64,000 bases of DNA, taken from positions 18,489-82,488 of the forward strand of contig JAAFJN010000018.1 in the NCBI GenBank assembly GCA_013298845.1, written 5' to 3'. Both the position numbers and the translations under genes were made by a program. Each line of letters opens with the position of its first letter. The stretch's first letter is position 1. Below the pieces are notes generated by a model. It made no database searches, had not been told where the DNA came from, and saw nothing but the letters and a program-made list of their open reading frames with translations. This document shows positions 7,832 through 17,146 of the stretch, piece after piece. The stretch comes from Chitinophagales bacterium. Its GTDB lineage: Bacteria > Bacteroidota > Bacteroidia > Chitinophagales > Saprospiraceae.

Positions 7832-10800
7832 TTTTCTTTTTTTGATTGTAGCCCATTTTGGTCAACGCCGCGTCGAACAAACCGTACACCACGGGTACAA
7901 TAATTAACGACAAAAACATGGAAGAGTTCAGGCCGCCAATAATGGCCCAAGCCAAACCATTTTTCCACGCCGAACCGGCACCACCGGTCATGGCAATGGG
8001 CAATAACCCGATGACCATCGCGATATTGGTCATCAAAACGGGCCGAAAACGCAATTTGGTGGCCGTTAGCAGGGCTTCATTCAGCGACGCCCCTTCGTTG
8101 CGCAGTTGATTGGCAAAATCCACGACCAATATGGCGTTTTTCCCCACCAGCCCGATCAGCATCAACAAACCCAAACCGGTGAATACCGTGAGGTTTTCGC
8201 TGGCCAACGCCAAGGCCAAAAATGCCCCGATAATGCACAACGGAATGGTAATGAGTACCACAAACGGATACACCCAGTTATCGTACAGCGCCACCATAAT
8301 CAGGTACACCAGCAACAACGAGGTCCACAACGCAAAACTCATGCTGCCAATGGCCTGCTGCTGCCGCTTGAGGTCGCCCCCGTATTTGATATAAGTGCCC
8401 TGCGGTAACTGCAATTGGTCCATTTTGGCTTTAATATCGCGGCTCACCGAACCATTGGGGCGCCCAATCACCTGTGCTGTAAACACCATCGAAGGGAGCC
8501 GGTCGCGGCGCTCCAAGCGCGTGGGCGCGGTGCTTTCTTTAATGTCGGCAAATTGCTTGAGGTACACCGTGCTGCCCAACGGATTGACCAACGATAAATT
8601 GGCGATATTTTCGGCGCTGCGGCGGTCAAAAGCATCCAGTGCGACGCGAATGGGGTATTCGTAATCGCCGTCGCGGTAACGGGCATCGGTGTTGCCGCTG
8701 AACGCCGTTTGCAGCGTAAGACCCACTTGCGCCATCATCAAACCGTAGTCCGACATGCGTTGGCGGTTCACATCCACCCGCACTTCGGGGTTGCCTTTTT
8801 CCACCGATGCACTCACATCCACGCAACCCGGAACACTCCGCATAATTTGCTGAATGGTATCCGACATGGTGAATAACTTGTCGAGATTATCGCCGTTGAA
8901 ATAAATTTCGATGGGCATAAACGACAAACCCATAATGTCAATGGGCGAGGTTCGAATATCCACTCCGGTGATGATTTCTTCTAATTTTCGTTTGGTTTGC
9001 AAGGCATAGACCGGGGTCAGCACCGACCGTTCTTTGCCGTAAGGTTTCAAAAAAACGTGAATTTCGCCAGTGTAGGGCGCATTCAGGCCAAATGCCTTGT
9101 TGTTGGTGCCCACGGTGGTAAATGTGCGCACCACGTCGGGTTGTTGGCGCAAAAACTGTTCTACCTGCTGAATTTTGGCGTTGGTTTGGGCCAGCGATGC
9201 GTCTTTGGGCAAATCCACGCTGATCAAAAATTCGCCGCGTTCGCCGGAATCAAAAAACGAGTTCCCGATAAAACCTTTGGTCACCAAAAACACCGATGAC
9301 ACCAATAACACCACCGCACCCACGATGGTAATGGCCTTGTTCCAGCCGCTTTTTAAAGCCCAGCGCAGGGCCGTTACAAAGCCCTCGGTAATCCAGTCGA
9401 GGAAACGTTCGAAGTTGAGCACAATTAACCCGCCGAGGTTTTTGCCTTCAAAACGGTGCAATTTACCCACCCGCGACGTCAGCCAGGGCACCAGCGTAAA
9501 CGATACCAGCAGCGACATGAGGGTAGAGGTGAGAACCGTCATACAAAACTGCCGCAGGAGGTTGGGCACCAAACCCACCGTAAATACAATGGGCAAAAAC
9601 ACCACCACGTCCACGAGGGTAATACTAATGGCCGTAAAACCAATTTCGGTACGGCCGTCGTAACTGGCCTGCACCCGGTTTTTGCCCATTTCGAGGTGCC
9701 GGTAAATATTTTCAATGACCACAATCGCGTCGTCCACCAAAATACCGATGGACAACGAGAGGCCCAATAAACTCAACATATTGAGCGAATACCCGCACAA
9801 TTTCATCATCACAAACGTGCTGACGATGGAGGTGGGAATACTCACCAACACAATCATGGCGTTGCGGATGCTGTGCAAAAACAACAACATCACGAGGCTC
9901 ACCAAAATAACGGCAATAATCAGGTCTTCGATCACGGCGTCGGTGGCGCGTTTGGTAAAAATACTGCTGTTGGCCACCACCTGGAATTGCAAACCTTCGC
10001 GCTCGTAGGTTTTTTCCAATACCTTGAGTTTTTCCAGCACCAATTCCGACATTTCAACGGCGTTGGCATCGCCTTGTTTGCGAATACTCAGGCCCACGGC
10101 GGGCGTTTCGTTGGTGCGGCACAAGACTTCGGCATCGCGGACACCATCCTGCACATCGGCAATATCGCGGAGATAAACCGTGCCGTTGAACCGGCTTTTG
10201 CCAATGACCAAGGCGCGAATCTCGTCCAACGAGGTAAATTTACCCGCGAGTCGAATCCGTACCTGATTGTCTTCCCCGCTGACTTTGCCCGTTGGAAAAT
10301 CGAGGTTGGCCGCCTGCACGGCCTGCGCCACCTGCAACAGCGAAATACCGTATTGTTCTAATTTGTAGGAGTTGATATTGATTTTGATTTCGCGTTGTTC
10401 GCCGCCCAAAATGGTCACCTGCGCCGCGCCTTTTACCTGCGCCAATTCGGAAACGACGCGGTTTTTGATCAAATCATAAAACGCCGTTCCTGACAAATTA
10501 CTACTCACCGCCAAACGCACAACCGGCAATTCGTCGAGGGCAAACTTGTTAATTACCGGAGCGCGGACTTCTTTGGGAAAAGCCGAAACCACCTGGCCCA
10601 TTTTCCGCTGAATTTCCTGCACGGATTTGTCCAAATCGGCCTGTTGTTCAAATTCAACGGCGATAAAACTCACATTTTCGTTAGACACCACCTGCACCTG
10701 ATCAATGCCTTCCAGCGACGAAATCGCGTCTTCGATGGGTTTGGCCACGGTATTTTCCACCTCACTCGGCGAAGCACCGGGATAAGCGGTGATAATGGTA

Positions 10801-10934
10801 ATTACGGGCGGACTGAATTTGGGGGTCAGTTCGATGGGCAGGGAAAAATAGGAGGCAATACCCATAAAGGTCAATACCGCAAACAAAACGATAATGAGCG
10901 AGGGGCGCCGTATAGCAATTTCGGTTAAATTCAC
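7815..10934 (-). CDS. RND efflux transporter permease, HAE1 (AcrB) type
   Basis: A 1039-residue inner-membrane proton-driven exporter with the AcrB two-fold layout: one N-terminal helix, a large periplasmic loop, a helix bundle, then the same again. The proton-relay acidic pair of TM4 is present in GILVDDAIVVIEN. Family size is normal. RND pumps normally work with a periplasmic adaptor and an outer-membrane channel; neither gene is adjacent, so the partners must be elsewhere. The substrate cannot be inferred. A promoter at 10958-10991 precedes it. Confidence 0.95.
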   Translation of the reverse strand: MNLTEIAIRRPSLIIVLFAVLTFMGIASYFSLPIELTPKFSPPVITIITAYPGASPSEVENTVAKPIEDAISSLEGIDQVQVVSNENVSFIAVEFEQQADLDKSVQEIQRKMGQVVSAFPKEVRAPVINKFALDELPVVRLAVSSNLSGTAFYDLIKNRVVSELAQVKGAAQVTILGGEQREIKININSYKLEQYGISLLQVAQAVQAANLDFPTGKVSGEDNQVRIRLAGKFTSLDEIRALVIGKSRFNGTVYLRDIADVQDGVRDAEVLCRTNETPAVGLSIRKQGDANAVEMSELVLEKLKVLEKTYEREGLQFQVVANSSIFTKRATDAVIEDLIIAVILVSLVMLLFLHSIRNAMIVLVSIPTSIVSTFVMMKLCGYSLNMLSLLGLSLSIGILVDDAIVVIENIYRHLEMGKNRVQASYDGRTEIGFTAISITLVDVVVFLPIVFTVGLVPNLLRQFCMTVLTSTLMSLLVSFTLVPWLTSRVGKLHRFEGKNLGGLIVLNFERFLDWITEGFVTALRWALKSGWNKAITIVGAVVLLVSSVFLVTKGFIGNSFFDSGERGEFLISVDLPKDASLAQTNAKIQQVEQFLRQQPDVVRTFTTVGTNNKAFGLNAPYTGEIHVFLKPYGKERSVLTPVYALQTKRKLEEIITGVDIRTSPIDIMGLSFMPIEIYFNGDNLDKLFTMSDTIQQIMRSVPGCVDVSASVEKGNPEVRVDVNRQRMSDYGLMMAQVGLTLQTAFSGNTDARYRDGDYEYPIRVALDAFDRRSAENIANLSLVNPLGSTVYLKQFADIKESTAPTRLERRDRLPSMVFTAQVIGRPNGSVSRDIKAKMDQLQLPQGTYIKYGGDLKRQQQAIGSMSFALWTSLLLVYLIMVALYDNWVYPFVVLITIPLCIIGAFLALALASENLTVFTGLGLLMLIGLVGKNAILVVDFANQLRNEGASLNEALLTATKLRFRPVLMTNIAMVIGLLPIAMTGGAGSAWKNGLAWAIIGGLNSSMFLSLIIVPVVYGLFDAALTKMGYNQKKKIDLDV

Positions 10935-10957
10935 TGTTGTTCCTGTATTTTAGGGCG

Positions 10958-10991
10958 CAAAGGTAGGTTGAAAATCGAAAGCAGGGATCAA
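10958..10991 (-). promoter_or_regulatory. Promoter of the RND pump gene
   Basis: On the minus strand TACCTTTG (10965-10958) is preceded, after 23 nt, by TTG (10991-10989). The spacing is at the long end of the range. The -7 box is 24 nt upstream of the ATG. Confidence 0.45.
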
Positions 10992-11048
10992 ATTGTGGAT
11001 TTTCGTCCGAATGGGATGATGGGTAAAAATCCAAATCCGCGGGACCGG

Positions 11049-11077
11049 TTGCGAAAATAAAATTGACTGTATATTTG
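11049..11077 (+). promoter_or_regulatory. Promoter of the AT-rich lipoprotein gene
   Basis: TTG at 11049-11051, an 18-nt spacer and TATATTTG at 11070-11077 match the phylum consensus. The leader to the ATG at 11157 is about 75 nt. It diverges from the RND promoter. Confidence 0.55.
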
Positions 11078-11156
11078 TGCGTTAAAACAATTGGTTGTTG
11101 ACAATGCCGGTGCCTACGGGTTTTCTTATTCCGCAGTCACAAAATTAAAACATAAA

Positions 11157-11711
11157 ATGAAAAATACAATATCAATATTAGCGAGCATAATTATAATTGC
11201 ATCTTGTGAGAGCGAAAACAAATTGGATCCCAATAATTTAAACGGAAAAATATTTTACCACGACGGCTTCAATAAATCTATAATACAATTCAAAAGCGAT
11301 TCTATTTTTATTGTTAATTTTCCGCCTGAGCCACTTGATGGAATTGGTACTATTTCTGTTTCTTGCGGAACTTTTAAACTATACACTCAAACGAAAGAAA
11401 TTAAGTGTAAAATACAGAAAACTGTTGCCATTTCCTTGAATACAGGGGACGTAAGGGGATATTCCAAGGATTGCAATCGAATACTTGACCTTCAACTTTC
11501 TGAAAATGGTAGTATTTTAAAAAAAGATTGTACACTGCAATCAAACAAAAATGGCCAATGGGAATCAACTGAAGCGGGATTAATAACGTACAATGAAAAA
11601 ATACCTACTGTAAATTTGCTGCATAACTATATGTGGGCGATGAGTTTATTGCCCTATGAAAATGACCGGCAACGTATCAAATGTGAAGAATTAAAGAAAT
11701 ACGGTCATTAG
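11157..11711 (+). CDS. Putative lipoprotein, unknown function
   Basis: 184 residues from the ATG at 11157; the longer frame from 11091 has no signal peptide at its start. MKNTISILASIIIIASC is a lipoprotein signal with a lipobox before Cys17. The mature part is hydrophilic, has several cysteines, and matches no family I know. The DNA is clearly more AT-rich than its neighbours (many AAA, ATA and TTA codons), which suggests recent acquisition. It has its own promoter and no operon partner. Confidence 0.65.
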   Translation: MKNTISILASIIIIASCESENKLDPNNLNGKIFYHDGFNKSIIQFKSDSIFIVNFPPEPLDGIGTISVSCGTFKLYTQTKEIKCKIQKTVAISLNTGDVRGYSKDCNRILDLQLSENGSILKKDCTLQSNKNGQWESTEAGLITYNEKIPTVNLLHNYMWAMSLLPYENDRQRIKCEELKKYGH

Positions 11712-11845
11712 TGGTGCGTCCGTTAAATGTTCTTCGATTTAGGTTCCGTATCCAATAGAATTTGCATTCTTGGATTAAGAGCCAACGTATTCGATAGATA
11801 CAACCCATTTCAAGAAACGTGCATCATTCCAAAAACTTGATGCAC

Positions 11846-13744
11846 ATGAAATTTAAAACAATAATCTACTTCTTACTCCTGCTTTGTGATAATCTTTTTT
11901 CGCAAACCTTTCCCATTGAGTGCCTTAATACACCGATGGTGATTTATTCAAATCTTCAAGATGTCAGCACCTTGAACTATCTGCGGATTGACAGCATTGC
12001 CGGGACGGCCTATTTTGATGCCTTTTCGGAGCCAAGCGGCTTCAAGGTCAATGGAATCGGTTATCGGTTGCAAGACAAAATGGTTTATGGCTGCCAAGGC
12101 GACCGGCTTATCAGGATTGATGCAAGGGGGCGGCCAGAAGAACTGACACAGATGTCCTTCGGTTCATTCGCAGGCGACGTTACTCCTGATGGAAAGTACT
12201 TAGTTTTATTGGGATTGGACAAATCCTTGTTGTTCGTTGATCTGGCTTCGGGCAATTATGAAGAAAAAACCTTGGCACTTTCGGCCCCCTTTTTCCCCTT
12301 GGATATCGCGTTTAATCCCGTTACTGGCGTTTTATATGGGTTTGATGCTGGCCTGAAACGTTTGGCAACCATTGATCTGCAAACTGGCTTTGTTGATTTA
12401 AATAATTATCCGGTCGTTGACATTGAAACAGGGCTTGCTGCCCTGTTTTTCGATGGGTTTGGCAACCTTTGGGGCCTTAGTGGGCCGTCATTATATCAAA
12501 TCAGCACCCGTACCGGTTTGATCATGAACAAAATCCCGGTCGAAATCGAATCCGGTGGCCGTTTAGACGGCTGCAGTTGCCCAGGCTCCTTCAATTTTCA
12601 ACTCAGCACCTGGCCCGATACCGTTTCGCATTGCGGCATTGTAGATTTGATCTATATTATTTCGAACCGAACGGGGGCAGCACAAACGGATTTGACCCTC
12701 GAAAATTGGCTCCCGACCGGTGTACTTATTGACAAAATCATGAAAAATCCCTTTGGCGGGCAGGTGGACATCGGTGCAAATTCAGGTCATTTGAAAGTTT
12801 CACAAATGAAGGTAAATGAGGGTGTTGACTCCTTGGTTGTTCGGGTAGTGCTCGACAATTTACCCAGTGGCATCGTGCGCACACAAGCGCAGTTGTTCAA
12901 TATTCGAATCTCGTCAGACAGCCTTTTGAACCTCCTTTCCGATGACCCAGCGACCCACCAAAAACTCGATTCCACCAGTTTTGTCGTTACTGATTTAGAG
13001 AAAATTGCCCATAACGAACGCATTTTTATCTGCGAGGGACAGAGTGTGGAGTTGAAAAATCCCAAAACGATGGCCGAATATTATACTTGGAGTACTGGCC
13101 AAACTACGCCCTCCATCCAGGTTGATGAACCGGGTGTCTATGTCTTGACTATGGAAGACCGCTGCACTGCCTTTGTAGAAGACTCGTTTTTTGTCTTCGA
13201 TGGACAGGTCTATTTAGATTTGGGGCCTGACATTGAACTCATTGCAGGGGACACAATTCGCCCCAACCCGACCGTAAACGGCCTTGGCAACCTTGTGTTG
13301 AGCAAATGGTCGAACCAGCCCGGTATCCCAAATATGGACTGCAACAGTTGCCTCAATCCACTGATTTTTCCGCTTGAAAAGTCTATTTTCACCTTGAATA
13401 TTAAAAATGAACACGGGTGTTTCGCCAACGACGACCTGGGCATTTCGATAAAATACCCAGTGTATGTGCCCAACGTGTTCAACCCGAATGCCGATGACGA
13501 TAATGCCTGGTTTTTTATTCAATCCAAAAATCCTTATCGCGTTCGGTTTTTACAAATCTTCAACCGTTGGGGCGAACTGGTTTTTGAAGAAAAAAACTTC
13601 CTGACCAATGATCTTAGCAAAGCGTGGAACGGTAGTTTCAGGAACAAAAAATTGCCGTCCGGAGTATTTGTGTGGCAGGCTGAAATGGAATTCGAAAATG
13701 GAAGGGTGGTAAAATTTTCCGGGGATGTTTCAATTGTAAGGTAA
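11846..13744 (+). CDS. Secreted protein with T9SS type B (gliding-type) C-terminal domain
   Basis: 632 residues from the ATG at 11846 (MKFKTIIYFLLLLCDNLFSQ, a signal peptide). I prefer this to the upstream ATGs at 11819 and 11840 because it places the signal at the N-terminus. Residues about 40-250 read like repeated beta strands of a propeller fold (GDVTPDGKYLVLLGLD, GNLWGLSG). DUF11/Ig-like segments follow. The last 90 residues are a type B sorting domain: YVPNVFNPNADDDNAWFF, then LQIFNRWGELVFE and a closing V-x-FSGDVSIVR. The product is likely exported by the type IX system; the function of the body is unknown. Confidence 0.85.
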   Translation: MKFKTIIYFLLLLCDNLFSQTFPIECLNTPMVIYSNLQDVSTLNYLRIDSIAGTAYFDAFSEPSGFKVNGIGYRLQDKMVYGCQGDRLIRIDARGRPEELTQMSFGSFAGDVTPDGKYLVLLGLDKSLLFVDLASGNYEEKTLALSAPFFPLDIAFNPVTGVLYGFDAGLKRLATIDLQTGFVDLNNYPVVDIETGLAALFFDGFGNLWGLSGPSLYQISTRTGLIMNKIPVEIESGGRLDGCSCPGSFNFQLSTWPDTVSHCGIVDLIYIISNRTGAAQTDLTLENWLPTGVLIDKIMKNPFGGQVDIGANSGHLKVSQMKVNEGVDSLVVRVVLDNLPSGIVRTQAQLFNIRISSDSLLNLLSDDPATHQKLDSTSFVVTDLEKIAHNERIFICEGQSVELKNPKTMAEYYTWSTGQTTPSIQVDEPGVYVLTMEDRCTAFVEDSFFVFDGQVYLDLGPDIELIAGDTIRPNPTVNGLGNLVLSKWSNQPGIPNMDCNSCLNPLIFPLEKSIFTLNIKNEHGCFANDDLGISIKYPVYVPNVFNPNADDDNAWFFIQSKNPYRVRFLQIFNRWGELVFEEKNFLTNDLSKAWNGSFRNKKLPSGVFVWQAEMEFENGRVVKFSGDVSIVR

Positions 13745-13932
13745 ATCGTAGAGACGCACGGCCGTGCTTCTGCACAGATTCGGGTGAAATGCAACAATTC
13801 GATGCCCGACGTTTTTTTCCAAAATCGTAGAGACGCACGGCCGTACTTCTGCACAGATTCGGGTGAAATGCAACAATTCGATGCCCGACGTTTTTTCCAA
13901 AATCGTGCAGACGCACGGCCGTGCGTCTGCAC
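13744..13932. repeat. 79-bp tandem repeat ending in a perfect 28-bp palindrome
   Basis: Copies begin at 13744 (79 bp), 13823 (78 bp, one T fewer) and 13901 (partial). The shared core AGACGCACGGCCGTGC is palindromic. In the last copy bases 13905-13932 form a perfect 28-bp inverted repeat. The array sits between two convergent genes, starting within 3 bp of one stop codon and ending 14 bp from the other, so it probably acts as a bidirectional terminator-like structure. It resembles dispersed palindromic elements of large Bacteroidota genomes. Confidence 0.85.
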
Positions 13933-13946
13933 GCGGGGTACGGGGG

Positions 13947-14912
13947 TTAACGGACCAATACCGTCCGCGCCGTTTCCCGAAACCGGATGGTGTACATGCC
14001 CCGGCCCCACGTACCGCAGGAAATGGGGTTGGTGCCCGGCTGAACCAATACTTCGGCTACGGTGCGGCCCAAAACATCGGTAATGGCTGCCGTGCCTGCT
14101 TCTTCGGTGCGCAACACTACCACGTCGGTCGCCGGATTGGGCGCTACTTCAAAAGCGGGTGCGGCCACGGCTTCGGCCACCGAAACGGGCATATCGGCCG
14201 TAATCACGTTGTCCGCGCAGAAATAAGCGGGGGTATTCATGCCAAACGTACCATTATCGCTGGACGAAAGATAAAACACCAACGAATCGGCATTGCCCAA
14301 ACTGGTCAAATCCACAAACCGCCAATCATTGACAATGTAGTCGTTGGCGTTGTTGGCCGACCGGTAATCGGCGAGGAAAAAATCCACGCTATCGGCGCCA
14401 ATTTGGCCGTTGCGGTATTTTTTGACGGTTAATTTGAAAAAATCGGGGTCGTTACCGGTAATTCCACCGAATTTTTTGGCAAAAGCATCGCCTTCCAACA
14501 TGCTAAAATAAGCGTAGGTGCTATTGGTCACGTACAGGCCGTTCACCACCCCGCCTTTGGCCGGTCCGGTGAGGCGCATGGTGGTACCGGCGTAGGTGTA
14601 ACACAGGGCGTATTTGGCCGAATTATCAACGCCTTTGCCCGTAATGGCGCTGTATTGGTTGTTAAATCCGGGGGTCGTGTTGTCGGTTTCTTTGGAGATG
14701 GCCCATCCTTCCCAATATTGGAATTGGGTATTGTAGTCGTTGGGCAAAGCCACGTTGCCACTGGCAAAAACGCCGTTGGAGGAAGCGGCATCGTTGCGGA
14801 AATTAAGCGCCACCGGAAACGGGATATTTTCAAAAGTGGCGGTGGTTTGGGCTTGTGCTACGGTGTAGCATAAAAGCAGCAATACGGGCAAAAAAGTAAT
14901 TTTAATGCGCAT
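13947..14912 (-). CDS. DUF4465 protein with T9SS type A sorting domain, B12-regulated
   Basis: 321 residues: signal peptide (1-21, ending AQA), a DUF4465 domain (about 25-240; LPNDYNTQFQYWEGWA, NNQYSAITGKG) and a C-terminal type A sorting domain of about 75 residues (FEVAPNPATDVVVL, GMYTIRF, final R). Its start overlaps the btuB 3' end by 11 bp, so it is co-transcribed and probably translationally coupled with the B12 receptor under the same cobalamin riboswitch. DUF4465 proteins occur in B12 transport loci of other Bacteroidota (from memory). A surface role in corrinoid capture is inferred. Confidence 0.88.
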   Translation of the reverse strand: MRIKITFLPVLLLLCYTVAQAQTTATFENIPFPVALNFRNDAASSNGVFASGNVALPNDYNTQFQYWEGWAISKETDNTTPGFNNQYSAITGKGVDNSAKYALCYTYAGTTMRLTGPAKGGVVNGLYVTNSTYAYFSMLEGDAFAKKFGGITGNDPDFFKLTVKKYRNGQIGADSVDFFLADYRSANNANDYIVNDWRFVDLTSLGNADSLVFYLSSSDNGTFGMNTPAYFCADNVITADMPVSVAEAVAAPAFEVAPNPATDVVVLRTEEAGTAAITDVLGRTVAEVLVQPGTNPISCGTWGRGMYTIRFRETARTVLVR

Positions 14913-16794
14913 TTTTAATAAAAAATTGGGTGGTTAACCCGATCATATAATGGCGTCCCGGCATGGGACGACGCTCTATGACCTGGTATGCATGGTTAAA
15001 AATATTGTTCGTCTGGAAAAAAAACTGCCCTTGCGCCCAGCGCCAATGCACCGTGTATTCCACGCGGGCCTGGTGCACCCAAAAGGCCGGTACATCTTCG
15101 TTAAACCCACCAACGGCCCCGGTAAATTGCGACTGCCACTGCACCCCCGCGCCGCGCCAATGCGCGTACACGTGCCCAAAAGCCCGGTGAACGGGCGTAT
15201 AGGCCAGTTGTTCACCGGCGGGAAGGGCGGGCTTTTGCACGGCGATTTGGTTCACCGAACGCACATAATCGTAGCCCGCTCCAAGGTCCAAGGTCCAGTT
15301 TCGCCCGTGGTGCTGCCACCCCAGCCGGTGTTCCGTACCCCGACTTTGCACAGCGGTAATATTGTTGGCGGAGAAAAAAAACTGTCCTTCCTGCAAAGCC
15401 CAAATTACCCAATTATGGATGTAGCGGTGGTAGGCGTTGGCGGCGGCGTACAGGCCGTTGCCCGTGCGGATTTCCAGGCCCGTTTCGGCACTCCAGCCGC
15501 GCTCCGGCAAAATATCGGGGTTGCCACCCGGCTGCCAATAGCGTTCGTTGAGCGTGGGTAAGCGGTAGTGTCGGCTAAGTTTGCCTTTCCAGGTGGCCCA
15601 GGTGCGCGGGCGATACGCCCAACCGAGCGCGGGCATGAGCGGCACGGGGCGGCCATCCTGCCATTCTTGTCGGGTCGAAACCTGCACCTGCCACCGGCCC
15701 CGTTGCCAGCGCACATTGGTAAAAAGGGCCGTTCGTTGTTCCCGTACCGTATCGGCGTAGGCGTTGGCAAAAGCCGAATACGCCGACCACTGCCCGCCGG
15801 TTTGAACGGAAAAGTAGCGGTTCCATTGCCATTTGTGCTCGAGTTCGGAGGTCCAGGTGCGAAAACCCGTGGGCGCAACGAGTAAAATTTGGGGATCCTG
15901 ATAATTTATTTTTTCGTCAAAAAAAGCCATTTTCGCCAAAAAAATGTGCTTTTTTAACCAAAAACGACCTTGCACCACGGCCCGCCAAACGCTGTCATTT
16001 TGAAAAGCCAGGCTTCGGGTTTGGGTGGTGAGCGGCGGAATTTGCCGTTGGTTGGTTTGCCGCCACAGGTGCGCGCTCCATTGCGTGGGCGCGCGCGGCG
16101 ACCAATATATTTCTTGCAAAAAACCTTGTTGGGCAAAGTTGGCGTTGGTTTGTTGGCGGCGAATTTGGGGGGTCAACGGATAAAAAAAGTCGTTGGTCGC
16201 CCGGCCGTTGAACCATTTGGTAGCCGTACCGAAGCGGCCATTGCTCCAGTTGAGTTTGGCTTGGTGGTTTTGGGTGCCAAAACTGCCGGTTGCGCCGTTG
16301 TACATCAATTGGGTACCGGGCCGGGGGGCGCTACTGCCGAGGGCGAGGGTGCCACCCACGGCGCCGCTGCCCCATTGTGCGCCGCTGCTGCCGTAGTGAA
16401 GCGTTACCGCGTCGGCGGCAAAAGCGGGCAAAAGGGCAATATCGGTGAGGCCCAACATGGGGCTTTGAATGGGAATACCGTTCCAGGTAATGGCCACCTG
16501 ATTGGAACTGCTGCCGCGCAGCGAGAGCGTGGCCAGGCTGCCTAATCCGTAAGATTTTACGTAAATGCCCGTTTGGGCGGAGAGCACATCGGCCAAGGAC
16601 TGGTGCGTCGCGGTGTGTAAGCGGGCACTGTCGAACGGCTGAACGGATTCGCCGGGCAGCGTTTGGCGCAATGAAAAAGCCTGAATGGTAACAACAGGCA
16701 GGGCCGTAGCGGTATCCTGCATTTGGGCCTTCAGGGGTGAATAGCCCAATAGCAGCACAACCACCGGCCATAAATGCAAGCGTTGGTGCAACAT
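14902..16794 (-). CDS. btuB: TonB-dependent outer-membrane receptor for cobalamin
   Basis: 630 residues: a signal peptide (about 1-23), a plug domain (about 30-155, with SLADVLSAQTGIYVKSYG, LSLRGSSSNQVAITWNGIPI and GSGAVGGTLAL) and a 22-strand-type barrel. The size matches small vitamin receptors rather than SusC-type proteins, because it lacks the N-terminal carboxypeptidase-like extension. The substrate is assigned from the cobalamin riboswitch in its leader (16880-17080), so expression should fall when B12 is plentiful. It is the first gene of a pair with DUF4465. No btuFCD genes are in the window. Confidence 0.92.
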   Translation of the reverse strand: MLHQRLHLWPVVVLLLGYSPLKAQMQDTATALPVVTIQAFSLRQTLPGESVQPFDSARLHTATHQSLADVLSAQTGIYVKSYGLGSLATLSLRGSSSNQVAITWNGIPIQSPMLGLTDIALLPAFAADAVTLHYGSSGAQWGSGAVGGTLALGSSAPRPGTQLMYNGATGSFGTQNHQAKLNWSNGRFGTATKWFNGRATNDFFYPLTPQIRRQQTNANFAQQGFLQEIYWSPRAPTQWSAHLWRQTNQRQIPPLTTQTRSLAFQNDSVWRAVVQGRFWLKKHIFLAKMAFFDEKINYQDPQILLVAPTGFRTWTSELEHKWQWNRYFSVQTGGQWSAYSAFANAYADTVREQRTALFTNVRWQRGRWQVQVSTRQEWQDGRPVPLMPALGWAYRPRTWATWKGKLSRHYRLPTLNERYWQPGGNPDILPERGWSAETGLEIRTGNGLYAAANAYHRYIHNWVIWALQEGQFFFSANNITAVQSRGTEHRLGWQHHGRNWTLDLGAGYDYVRSVNQIAVQKPALPAGEQLAYTPVHRAFGHVYAHWRGAGVQWQSQFTGAVGGFNEDVPAFWVHQARVEYTVHWRWAQGQFFFQTNNIFNHAYQVIERRPMPGRHYMIGLTTQFFIKNAH

Positions 16795-16879
16795 AGTTTC
16801 CTGACCTTTCCTCCGAAAGTCGTTAGAGTTGGTTCAAATTTGTGGAATACAAACCCAAATTACCTCTTTTGTGAACAAA

Positions 16880-17080
16880 ATCAATGTAGCAGGTCTCCTG
16901 ACTTGTTTTGTACCACGCTGCGCCTTCCCATAGATTACAGTGGCATTTTGCAGCGGGCGTTGGGCCGAATATGGTGGTATGAGGCCCAACAAAAACTTAC
17001 AGTAGCGGGGACTGTCCCGGATTTTCACCGGAGTTCCCTTTTAAGATCTCAACCTGACAACAATGTTAAATTGAGACCAC
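16880..17080 (-). ncRNA. Cobalamin riboswitch in the btuB leader
   Basis: Read on the minus strand, the conserved aptamer blocks appear in order: a P2 stem formed by GGTCTCAA and TTGAGATC; GGTGAAAATCCGGGAC; CCCCGCTACTGTAAG; GCCACTG; GGGAAGGCGCAGC; and the B12 box AGTCAGGAGACCTGC near 16890. This is the full core of the AdoCbl-type riboswitch. It ends about 85 nt before the btuB ATG, leaving room for the expression platform. Binding of cobalamin should switch off btuB and DUF4465. Confidence 0.95.
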
Positions 17081-17098
17081 TACAAAGCGATAATGGGT

Positions 17099-17106
17099 CA
17101 AAGGTA
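17099..17106 (-). promoter_or_regulatory. Probable promoter -7 box for the riboswitch-btuB transcript
   Basis: TACCTTTG on the minus strand lies about 20 nt upstream of the first riboswitch stem, the right place for the start of this leader. No clear TTG element is seen upstream. Confidence 0.4.
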
Positions 17107-17146
17107 TAACGAGTTCGTTGGAAACGTGGTATTTTTGCCATTGATT

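Noticed and set aside
13534..14010. Minus-strand reading frames across the gap between convergent genes
   Set aside because: They translate the 79-bp repeat and the antisense of the T9SS tail; no start signal or family.
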